From positions 1,116,001 through 1,180,000 of the forward strand of contig NZ_MOAL01000004.1 in NCBI RefSeq assembly GCF_003731765.1: a stretch of DNA of 64,000 nucleotides, read 5' to 3'. Within the stretch, counting starts at the first letter, position 1. Every line of letters begins with the position of its first letter. A program made the translations under genes and the position numbers. This document shows, one piece after another, positions 53,775-64,000 of this stretch. The notes below the pieces were generated by a model, which searched no databases, was not told the origin of the DNA, and saw only the letters and a list, made by a program, of their open reading frames with translations. This stretch comes from Pseudomonas chlororaphis (GTDB lineage Bacteria > Pseudomonadota > Gammaproteobacteria > Pseudomonadales > Pseudomonadaceae).

Positions 53775-53791
53775 CTGTGAGCTACTGTGAG
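53775..53791 (+). promoter_or_regulatory. Candidate operator: CTGTGAG repeated one helical turn apart
   Basis: CTGTGAG at 53775-53781 and again at 53785-53791, 10 bases apart, just before the LysR start and within the divergent region with the LysE gene. The spacing fits binding of a regulator on one DNA face. Confidence 0.4.
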
Positions 53792-53816
53792 TATTAATCA
53801 TCATGAGTCACTGCCC

Positions 53817-54746
53817 ATGACCGAACCCCTGCCGCCGCTGTACGCCTTGCGCGCCTTTGAGGTCGCTGCCCGCAGTGGTTCTTTCACCCGCGCCGCCGAG
53901 GCGCTGTCCCTGACCCCGAGTGCGATCAGTCGCCATGTTCGGACCCTGGAGGGCCTGTTCGGCTGTCGCCTGTTCGAGCGCAACGGTCCGCACCTGGCCC
54001 TGACCGACGCCGGGCAGCGCCTGGCCCGCGAGCTCAAGGTGGGCTTCCGGATCATCGAAGACGCCAGCCTGCCCCTGCGCAGCCAGGACGGCCAATTGCG
54101 CTTGAAGGCGCCGTCGACCCTGACCATGCGCTGGTTGCTGAGGGCCCTGGACAGCCTCAAATCCCGCAGCCCGGAGCTGGCGGTGCAACTGGTCAGCGTG
54201 TGGATGGACGTGGACAGCGTGGACTTCTACGCCGAGCCCTACGACTGCGCGATCCTTCTGGGCAATGGCCATTTCGGCCCCGGGGTGGAGGCCTGCAAGT
54301 TGTTCGATGAATGGTTGGTGCCGATCTGCGCCCCAGAGCCCGAAGGCTCGCCGGCCTGGGACCTGCAACGGCTCAAGGACGCGGAGCTGATTCACCCTTC
54401 GGCCGACCGCCGTGACTGGCGCCGTTGGTTGCGGCCCCAGGGGCTGGCGGACGAGGTGCGGCTGGATCGGGGCAAGGTCTTCGACACCCTGGACCAGGCG
54501 ATTTCCGCCGCCATGGGCGGTCATGGCCTGTCCATCGGCGACCTGCATCTAGTGGCCCAGGCCGTGCGTGATGGGCAGATCAGCCTGCCGTTCGACAGCG
54601 CCGTGGCCACCGGCGACAGCTATTACCTGGTGTGGCTGCGCGAGCACCCGCGCCCGCAACGCATCCACCAGTTGCGGGAGTTCCTGCTGGAGGATGTGCC
54701 GACGGTGGACGGGCTGACTGTGCGTTTACTCAACCCCGGGCCCTAG
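53817..54746 (+). CDS. GcvA-like LysR transcriptional regulator
   Basis: 309 residues from ATG 53817; a GTG at 53787 would add ten residues. The start LPPLYALRAFEVAARSGSFTRAAEALSLTPSAISRHVRTLE is typical of GcvA-type LysR proteins; the ligand domain follows. Divergent from the LysE exporter. Confidence 0.85.
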   Translation: MTEPLPPLYALRAFEVAARSGSFTRAAEALSLTPSAISRHVRTLEGLFGCRLFERNGPHLALTDAGQRLARELKVGFRIIEDASLPLRSQDGQLRLKAPSTLTMRWLLRALDSLKSRSPELAVQLVSVWMDVDSVDFYAEPYDCAILLGNGHFGPGVEACKLFDEWLVPICAPEPEGSPAWDLQRLKDAELIHPSADRRDWRRWLRPQGLADEVRLDRGKVFDTLDQAISAAMGGHGLSIGDLHLVAQAVRDGQISLPFDSAVATGDSYYLVWLREHPRPQRIHQLREFLLEDVPTVDGLTVRLLNPGP

Positions 54747-54787
54747 CCCGACGAGGGCTGTTCAAGGGTCGGATGCGCTTCGCCCAC

Positions 54788-55279
54788 TCAGAGCAGGATG
54801 TAATTGTTCTGCTGGCGGATACCGTCGTGGGGCGCTTGCACCAGGTGCACGTAACGCCCTTGCACCAGGTCGATGGGCAGGCAGTCATCCACATCCAGCA
54901 GGGCGTCGGTGTGGCCTTTTTGCCAGCGCGGGAGCATCTGGCGCTTGCCCAGGGCCTTGGCTTCGGTCTTGTTGCGGGCGACCACCAGCCCGTAGTGATG
55001 GGCCTCGCCAAAGGTCGCGGCTTCGTAGCCGCCCAGGTTGATAAAGAACAGGCGCGGGGCGTCGGGCGCCGGTGCCAGGGGGCTCAGTTCGACCTTCCAT
55101 TGATCGACCCCGTCGACCTGCATCCAGGCATCAATGTGCAGCCCCTTGGCGCTGCCGAACCAGCTTTCGCGCAGTTGCGGGTAGGTGGCTTGCAGGTTGT
55201 CCGCCACGGCAAAGGCCACGTCGTGGACCTCGATTCGCGCGCGTGGGTGTTTACCGCCGAGCAGCACCACAAACAGCAT
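54788..55279 (-). CDS. DUF1543-family protein
   Basis: 163 residues. MLFVVLLGGKHPRARIEVHDVAFAVA and FFINLGGYEAATFGEAHHYGLVVA are the marks of DUF1543, a small soluble family of unknown function. It is a single gene after the TonB receptor in the same direction, 113 bases away. Confidence 0.72.
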   Translation of the reverse strand: MLFVVLLGGKHPRARIEVHDVAFAVADNLQATYPQLRESWFGSAKGLHIDAWMQVDGVDQWKVELSPLAPAPDAPRLFFINLGGYEAATFGEAHHYGLVVARNKTEAKALGKRQMLPRWQKGHTDALLDVDDCLPIDLVQGRYVHLVQAPHDGIRQQNNYILL

Positions 55280-55392
55280 GGGTGTTCCTTTTTTCTGGGG
55301 GCAGGGCCGTGGCTTTTACTCCAGATGCACGGCCCACCACAAGTGCCCGGGGCCCGCAGGGTGGCTGCGGGCCCTGGATCGGGGCGGGGGTT

Positions 55393-57555
55393 CTAGAACT
55401 TGAAGTGGGCGCTCAGCTCGGCGGAGCGGCCGGGCGCCACGGTGGCGAACATCCCGACGTGGGAGGCGTCGTAGATAGTCTCGTCGGTCAGGTTCATGAC
55501 GTTGAGCTGCAGGTCGAGGTTCTTGTTGACCTTGTAGCCGAGCATCGCGTCGTAGCGCCAGTAGTCCGGCACGCTGATGGTGTTGGCGTCGTTCATGTAG
55601 CGCGCATCCATGTAGGTGGCGCCGCCGCCGATGCTCCAGCGTGGGTCGAGGTCGTAGCGGGTCCACAAGCTGAAGCTGTTGGGGGCGATGAACTTGGCCT
55701 GGTTGCCGTCGTTGCGGGCGTCGCCACCGGACTTCACCACCTCGGCGTCGAGGTAGGTGTAGCCGGCCCAGACCGCCCATTTGTCCGTCAGGCGCCCGGT
55801 GGCGCCCAGTTCGATACCCGTCACCCGCTGGTTGCCATCCAGGGCCACCAGCCCGGTGCTGGGGTCGGTGACCCGGGCGTTGGTTTTTTCCGTGCGGAAC
55901 AGCGCTGCCGTGAGGGACAGCTGTTCATTGAGCACATCCCACTTGGTGCCCAGTTCCAGGCTGCGGGTTTTCTCCGGATCGAGGTGGGCCTTGTTGTTGC
56001 CCAGGTTGCCGGCCCCGGCGCCATCGGCTCCGCCGGATTGGGTGTTTTCCCCCGACGGGTTGGACGAGGTGCCGTAGGACAGGTAGACCGAACCGTTGGG
56101 CCGGGGCTTGTAGACGATGCCGGCCTGGTAGTTCCACAGCTCGCTGGAGGAGCCGACCCCTTGCTGCAGGCGGTCCTTGACCTGGTAGTCGTCGTAGCGC
56201 AGGCCCAGGTTCAGGTCCCACTGCTCATGCAGTTTCAGGGTGTCGAAGGCATACAGCGACGCCACTTCGGTGCGGTATTGGCTGGTCACTGCACCGCTGC
56301 CCCGCCTCAGTGTCCAGCCGCTGTCGTGGGCCTCGGGGTTGTGCAAGTCGCCCAGCGGGCCGTTGCTGCCTGCGTGCTTGTCCCGTGTGGTGATGGTTTC
56401 GCGGCTCAGTTCCAGGCCCAGCGAGTAGCGGTGTTCGAGCCAGCCGGTGTGCAGCGTGCCGAACAGGTCGGTCTGGTTGATCAGGGAGTCGTTGACCACG
56501 TTGCGCGCGCGGAAGCCGCGCTGGACCCGACCGGCTTGTTCCTGGGCGGCGGTCATGATCGGCCGGCTCATCACGTAGTCCTGCATCGAGCGTCCGCTGC
56601 GCAGGGTGTTGCGCAAGGTCAGGTCGGCGCTGAAATCATGCTCCAGCCGCAAGGTGGCGATGTCGGCCGAGGTCTTGCGGAAATCCCGTTCCAGCAGGCC
56701 GTAGAAATTGTCGCGATCGACCTTGGCCGGTCGCTGGGTGACGTTGGAAATGGGGTGGCCCTGGTCCGGAATGTCATCACTTTGCAGGTGGTAGTAGCTG
56801 GCGCTGATCCGGGTCGGGCCCGACAGGCCCCAGGTCATTGTCGGGGCAATGCCCCAGCGGCTGACGTCCACCCCGTCGCGGCCCGGCGTGTCGGCTTCAT
56901 GCTTCATCGCGTTGAGGCGCAAGGCCAGGTCCTGCTCGGGAAAGTACTGGTTCACGTCCAGGGTGTGGCGCCACAGGCTGTCGGAACCCAGGGTCATGCT
57001 GCCGGCGACAAAGTCTTCGTTGCCTGCCGACTTGCTCACCAGGTTCAGGCTGCCGCCGGTGGAGCCTCGGCCGGAATAGGCGGAGCCGGGGCCTTTGAGG
57101 ATTTCGATGGACTCCAGGTTGAAGGCCTCGTGGGACGCCCGGCCCAGGTCGCGAACGCCGTCGATCTGGATGTCGGTGCTGGCTTCGAAGCCGCGAATGA
57201 AGGGCCGGTCCCCCAGGGGCGTCCCCCCTTCACCGGCGCCCAGGGTAATGCCCGGGGTGGTGCGCAATACGTCGGTCAGTGAAGTGGCGCCGCGTTCCTT
57301 GATCAATTGCTCATTGATGATGGTGATGGAGCGGGGCGTCTCCAGCAGCGGTTCGCCGAGTTTCGGCGAGGAGGCGTGATCGACCTTGTAGGGGGCGTGC
57401 TGTTTGCCGCTGACCTGGATCGGGTCCAGTTGCAGCGCGTTGGGGATGTGGGGCTCGGCGTCCTCGGCGGCTTGGCTGAAGGAGCTGCAGGCGGCGAGGC
57501 CGAGGGCGCTGTACAACGGCGATCTGGCGAACGCGCTACGGTATTTTTCGGTCAT
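55393..57555 (-). CDS. TonB-dependent catecholate siderophore receptor (Fiu-like)
   Basis: 720 residues. Signal peptide (LYSALGLAACSSFSQA), plug domain (ETPRSITIINEQLI; DVLRTTPGITLG; FIRGFEASTDIQIDGVRDLGRASHEAFNLESIEILKGP), then the beta-barrel ending in aromatic Phe (SAHFKF). The SRD-like RDLGRASHEAF plug loop and GRGSTGGSLNLVSK match Fiu/catecholate receptors. It takes ferric-siderophore or ferric-catechols into the periplasm. No Fur box was evident to me upstream. No plug-anti-sigma extension is present. Confidence 0.87.
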   Translation of the reverse strand: MTEKYRSAFARSPLYSALGLAACSSFSQAAEDAEPHIPNALQLDPIQVSGKQHAPYKVDHASSPKLGEPLLETPRSITIINEQLIKERGATSLTDVLRTTPGITLGAGEGGTPLGDRPFIRGFEASTDIQIDGVRDLGRASHEAFNLESIEILKGPGSAYSGRGSTGGSLNLVSKSAGNEDFVAGSMTLGSDSLWRHTLDVNQYFPEQDLALRLNAMKHEADTPGRDGVDVSRWGIAPTMTWGLSGPTRISASYYHLQSDDIPDQGHPISNVTQRPAKVDRDNFYGLLERDFRKTSADIATLRLEHDFSADLTLRNTLRSGRSMQDYVMSRPIMTAAQEQAGRVQRGFRARNVVNDSLINQTDLFGTLHTGWLEHRYSLGLELSRETITTRDKHAGSNGPLGDLHNPEAHDSGWTLRRGSGAVTSQYRTEVASLYAFDTLKLHEQWDLNLGLRYDDYQVKDRLQQGVGSSSELWNYQAGIVYKPRPNGSVYLSYGTSSNPSGENTQSGGADGAGAGNLGNNKAHLDPEKTRSLELGTKWDVLNEQLSLTAALFRTEKTNARVTDPSTGLVALDGNQRVTGIELGATGRLTDKWAVWAGYTYLDAEVVKSGGDARNDGNQAKFIAPNSFSLWTRYDLDPRWSIGGGATYMDARYMNDANTISVPDYWRYDAMLGYKVNKNLDLQLNVMNLTDETIYDASHVGMFATVAPGRSAELSAHFKF

Positions 57556-57704
57556 GAGGGCAGTGCTCGCAAAGAAGATTGAATGCGAAGCGATGCTATT
57601 TGTAAGGGTTTGGATACCGAAGGATCTTTACGAAATTTACAACAATTGCTTGAGGTTATTCTGAAATTAGTAACATTTTGTTGTTTTTAGAGGATATTTG
57701 AAAC

Positions 57705-61331
<3,627 letters not shown>

Positions 61332-61659
61332 TGGGGCTCCTGGGCGGATCACGGCACAAGGATCGGTCGAAGGGGGGAGGACGCAGGCTGCACAAGGTCT
61401 GGCGGCCCATGCTGAGTCTCAATATAGATCAAGGGTTGGTGCCAAATCGGCTTATTTTCCTGGAGGGTCGCGCCTCGGACAAGCCCGTTGTTGTGGGCAG
61501 ACCGAAGGTGTTGCCGGCGCCTTGACCGGCTTGCGGTTAGCGATACGCTTGGGTTATCCGCACAGCGTCAGCGGGGGGTGTCGGACGGTCGCCGCCAAGC
61601 CGATTCAGTGGCCGTCCAGGCGTTCAATATTGGCAGTACCGGTTACCCAGGGTGCGCGC
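61332..61659. other. Divergent promoter region of BvgS-like and RocR-like genes
   Basis: 328 bases between the two start codons. AT-rich patches near 61420-61470 could hold promoters. No operator or hairpin stood out. Confidence 0.4.
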
Positions 61660-62856
61660 TTGAATACCTTGAAGATACTTGTTCTGGAAGACCATCCCGT
61701 GCAGCAGATGCTGGCCGTCGAACAGTTGCTGCGCCTGGGTGCGGTCGAGCCCCTGGCAGCGTCTGACGGGGTCAGCGCCTTGAGCCTGCTGCAGGAGCAC
61801 GGCGCAGTCGATATCGTACTGTGCGACTTGCAGATGCCCGGCATGGACGGCCTGGAATTCCTGCGTCGGGCCAGTGACGCCCGCCTGCTGCGAGCGGTGA
61901 TCCTGTTCAGCCTGATCGAGTCCGACCTGCGGCGCGCGGTGTTACAGATGATCAGCCTGCTGGGCCTGGTGGTGCTGGGGGATGTGAGCAAGCCGGCGCC
62001 GTTATCGGCCATGCGCGGCATGCTCGAACTCTATCTGCAGCGGCATTGGCAGCAACCCGAGTCGGCGCCGCGCCCCTTGATCGGGGTCAGTCGCGAGGAC
62101 TTGCACCGTGGCGTCGAGCGAGGTGAATTCATCGCCTACTACCAACCCAAGTTCGAGATGAGCAGCCGCCGTTGTTGCGGCGCCGAAGTGCTGATGCGCT
62201 GGCAGCACCCGCAGCACGGGGTGTTGGCCCCGGCGGTGTTTCTCGACGCATTGGAAGCCGAAGGCCTGTTGGATCGGGTGTTCCTGCAGCAACTGGAGCA
62301 GGGCATGGCGCTGCAACAGCGCCTGTTGCAAGCGGGCGAACCCCTGGAGCTGGCCTTCAACCTGCAGCCACGGCAACTGGCCTCGAGCGATGTGGTGAAC
62401 TGGATTCGCGCGGCCATCGAGCGGCACCGCATCCCGCCGCGCCTGCTGACCTTTGAAATCACCGAGGTCGGCCTGGTGCAGGCCCCGGCCATCAGCCTGG
62501 AGAACCTGGTGCGCCTGCGCATGATGGAGTGCAACCTGGCCATCGACGATTTTGGCGCCGGTTATTCCTCCCTGCAGCGCCTGTGCGAGTTGCCCTTCAA
62601 CCAGATCAAACTCGATGCCCACTTCGTTCGCGAGCTGGTGAGCCAGCCCCGTTGCCGGGCGGTGGTCGGCGCCGCCCTGGCCCTGGCCCGCAACCTGGAC
62701 ATGAGCCTGGTGGTGGAGGGCGTGGAGACGGCCCTGGAGTGCCGCCTCTTGCTGGAAATGGGCTGCACCCTGGGCCAGGGCTATGAATACGCCCGGCCGA
62801 TGCCCGAGGCCGACCTGCTGGCCTGGCCCCGTGGCGGCATGCTCACCGGGCAGTAG
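61660..62856 (+). CDS. Response regulator with EAL phosphodiesterase output, RocR-like
   Basis: 398 residues from TTG 61660, chosen because it starts the receiver as MNTLKILVLEDHPV; RocR is 392. Receiver phospho-Asp is in IVLCDLQMPGMDG. The EAL domain keeps the c-di-GMP hydrolysis set: EVLMRW, FNLQPRQL, FEITEVGL, IDDFGAGYSSL and VVEGVET. So it lowers c-di-GMP, antagonising biofilm or fimbrial genes. It faces the BvgS-like kinase, its likely phosphodonor. Confidence 0.87.
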   Translation: MNTLKILVLEDHPVQQMLAVEQLLRLGAVEPLAASDGVSALSLLQEHGAVDIVLCDLQMPGMDGLEFLRRASDARLLRAVILFSLIESDLRRAVLQMISLLGLVVLGDVSKPAPLSAMRGMLELYLQRHWQQPESAPRPLIGVSREDLHRGVERGEFIAYYQPKFEMSSRRCCGAEVLMRWQHPQHGVLAPAVFLDALEAEGLLDRVFLQQLEQGMALQQRLLQAGEPLELAFNLQPRQLASSDVVNWIRAAIERHRIPPRLLTFEITEVGLVQAPAISLENLVRLRMMECNLAIDDFGAGYSSLQRLCELPFNQIKLDAHFVRELVSQPRCRAVVGAALALARNLDMSLVVEGVETALECRLLLEMGCTLGQGYEYARPMPEADLLAWPRGGMLTGQ

Positions 62857-62913
62857 ACGAGCGCCTCCGCGGCTGCCAGGCTCGGCATCTTTTTAGCCAA
62901 TGTGGAGCACGTC

Positions 62914-63405
62914 ATGCTGATTGTTTTCAGCGGCTTGCCGGGCACCGGCAAGAGCACGCTGGCCCGCGCCCTGGCCGAACAGTTGCAAGCCACCTGGCTG
63001 CGCATCGACAGCATCGAGCAGGCCCTGCGCGACGAGGGCCTGGCGGCCGTGGGTACGGCCGGTTACCGGGTGGCCAATGCCTTGGCCGAGGCCAACCTGG
63101 GGTTGGGCCTGCGGGTGATTGCCGATGGCGTCAACCCGGTGGCCGAGAGTCGCCAGAACTGGCAGGCGATTGCCCAGCGCCAGGGCGTACCGTTGCTGAA
63201 TATTGAAGTCATCTGTTCGGATCGCGACGAGCATCGGCGCCGGGTCGAGGGCCGCGAATCGCAGGTGCCGGGGCTGGTCTTGCCGACCTGGCAGTCGGTG
63301 CTCGAGCACGACTACCAGGCCTGGGACACGCCGCCCCTGCGCCTGGACAGTGCAGTGTTGTTACCGCACGAGGCGGTCCAGGTGATTGTGCGGCACCTTG
63401 GGTAA
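62914..63405 (+). CDS. P-loop kinase-like AAA protein
   Basis: 163 residues from ATG 62914 with GTGGAG at 6-base spacing (GTG 62902 is an alternative). The Walker A motif SGLPGTGKST is at residues 6-15, followed by ARALAEQLQATWLRIDSIEQALR and VIADGVNPV (Walker B-like Asp). It resembles small AAA_33/gluconate-kinase-like kinases. Substrate unknown. It follows the RocR-like gene by 57 bases and ends before a 595-base gap. Confidence 0.72.
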   Translation: MLIVFSGLPGTGKSTLARALAEQLQATWLRIDSIEQALRDEGLAAVGTAGYRVANALAEANLGLGLRVIADGVNPVAESRQNWQAIAQRQGVPLLNIEVICSDRDEHRRRVEGRESQVPGLVLPTWQSVLEHDYQAWDTPPLRLDSAVLLPHEAVQVIVRHLG

Positions 63406-64000
63406 ATCCGCGGAGATAGCGGAAAAATCTGCGATCAGGCTGGATTTCAGGGCATTACGCCCCTGGCTGGTGCGTAATGCCGAACATAAACAGTGCGCGG
63501 AGGGGGCGGTAGACGGGCAGCGTGGTGCCTGGGTTACGCCGGTGCACGCTGCCGGTTGGGTAAAAAAGTCCCGTTAACAGGGCAAAAAAAACCGTTCCCG
63601 GGCTTTCTGCACTTTTTTTGTTCGCGCCAGGGTTGTGCAGGGCCCTGGCGCGGGCCCCTGGACTTAAACGGTTCAGTGCTTCACCCCTGGCGTGTCGCCT
63701 GAATGAAATAAAATGTCGCCTTATCAATGACTTTGAGCGCTGGGCGACTTTCTTCACGGCGATCCGGGTTTTGGGCATAGCGATTGCTAACCCTCTATCA
63801 GGGCTTGGTAAATTTCTTGCCAGCCCTCCCTGGCATTCAGGCCCCAGGCGGGCCCGCCGCGATCTTTCAAATCGACGTTCCCATTCAATCCCAAGGCTGA
63901 CCCCTGCCATGCACCCATGGCGGTCAGGGCGCCCAGGGCTTGCCGGAAAAAAGGCGCACACCCTGCACCTTGTCCAGGGCGCCGATTCGCGGGGATTTTT
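63406..64000. other. 595-bp region with no assigned gene to the window end
   Basis: Contains the 9-bp inverted repeat at 63452-63480 and several A/T-rich tracts (63570-63620) that may be promoter elements for a gene beyond the window. A 168-codon minus-strand frame (63455-63961) is Arg-rich with no ribosome site or recognisable product and is not called. Confidence 0.4.
63452..63480. other. Perfect 9-bp inverted repeat
   Basis: GCATTACGC and GCGTAATGC flank 11 bases. It lies 46 bases after the P-loop gene. It could be an operator or the stem of a terminator, but no T-run follows. Confidence 0.5.

Noticed and set aside
63455..63961. 168-codon minus-strand frame
   Set aside because: Arg-rich chance frame crossing a palindrome and A/T tracts; no ribosome site or motif.

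Overview
The window looks like chromosomal DNA of a GC-rich fluorescent-type Pseudomonas. The evidence is gene content: a gallate cluster laid out as in P. putida, DNA polymerase II, a RocS/RocR-like signalling pair, an OprD porin, an AlkC glycosylase, paired REP sequences and many LysR regulators. No rRNA, tRNA, CRISPR array, transposase or prophage was recognised. Genes are dense and most functions are catabolic, transport or signalling.

Layout. 1-3.2 kb: the end of an MFS transporter, an enolase-superfamily sugar-acid dehydratase-like enzyme and a GMC oxidoreductase. 3.2-4.9 kb: three overlapping lipoprotein genes on the minus strand. 5.2-12.6 kb: a gallate catabolic locus (galT, galA, a LigI-like lactonase, galR with two helix-turn-helix domains, galB, galC, galD). 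An identical 15-bp motif lies upstream of both galT and galB. 12.7-15.4 kb: a puuA/puuB-like polyamine pair. 15.9-18.2 kb: a LysR regulator, a YcaC-like hydrolase and a membrane-anchored ABM protein. 19.3-21.7 kb: polB. 21.7-24.7 kb: a cupin and secreted or membrane proteins, including a halovibrin-like protein. 24.8-29.3 kb: an MHS transporter, a second GMC oxidoreductase and a LysR. 29.4-32.0 kb: small poorly known genes, one of them frameshifted. 32.0-35.1 kb: AlkC and a Kef-type antiporter. 35.2-40.6 kb: LemA, two M48 proteases (one with TerB-like motifs) and a protein with a PD-(D/E)XK-like nuclease core, apparently one operon. 40.7-48.7 kb: a carboxylate uptake and sensing cluster (LysR, a second GalD/PrpF-type isomerase, DctA-like and CitMHS-type transporters, OprD porin, chemoreceptor). 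48.8-49.8 kb: DUF4265 and Imm10-like genes bracketed by an exact 30-bp direct repeat. 49.8-55.3 kb: FKBP, a diguanylate cyclase, a dmeR-dmeF metal-efflux pair, a LysE exporter with its LysR, and a DUF1543 gene. 55.4-63.4 kb: a catecholate-type TonB receptor, a BvgS-like hybrid kinase facing a RocR-like EAL response regulator, and a small P-loop kinase-like protein.

How the genes fit together. The gallate locus covers uptake, ring cleavage to 4-oxalomesaconate (OMA), tautomerisation, hydration and aldol cleavage to pyruvate and oxaloacetate. The added lactonase could recover 2-pyrone-4,6-dicarboxylate formed as a side product. The cluster at 41-49 kb resembles a self-contained module for sensing, importing and isomerising an unsaturated di- or tricarboxylate. 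The most unusual features are the LemA/M48/TerB/nuclease-like operon, the tandem-HTH GalR with its candidate operators, and the repeat-bracketed DUF4265/Imm10 pair.
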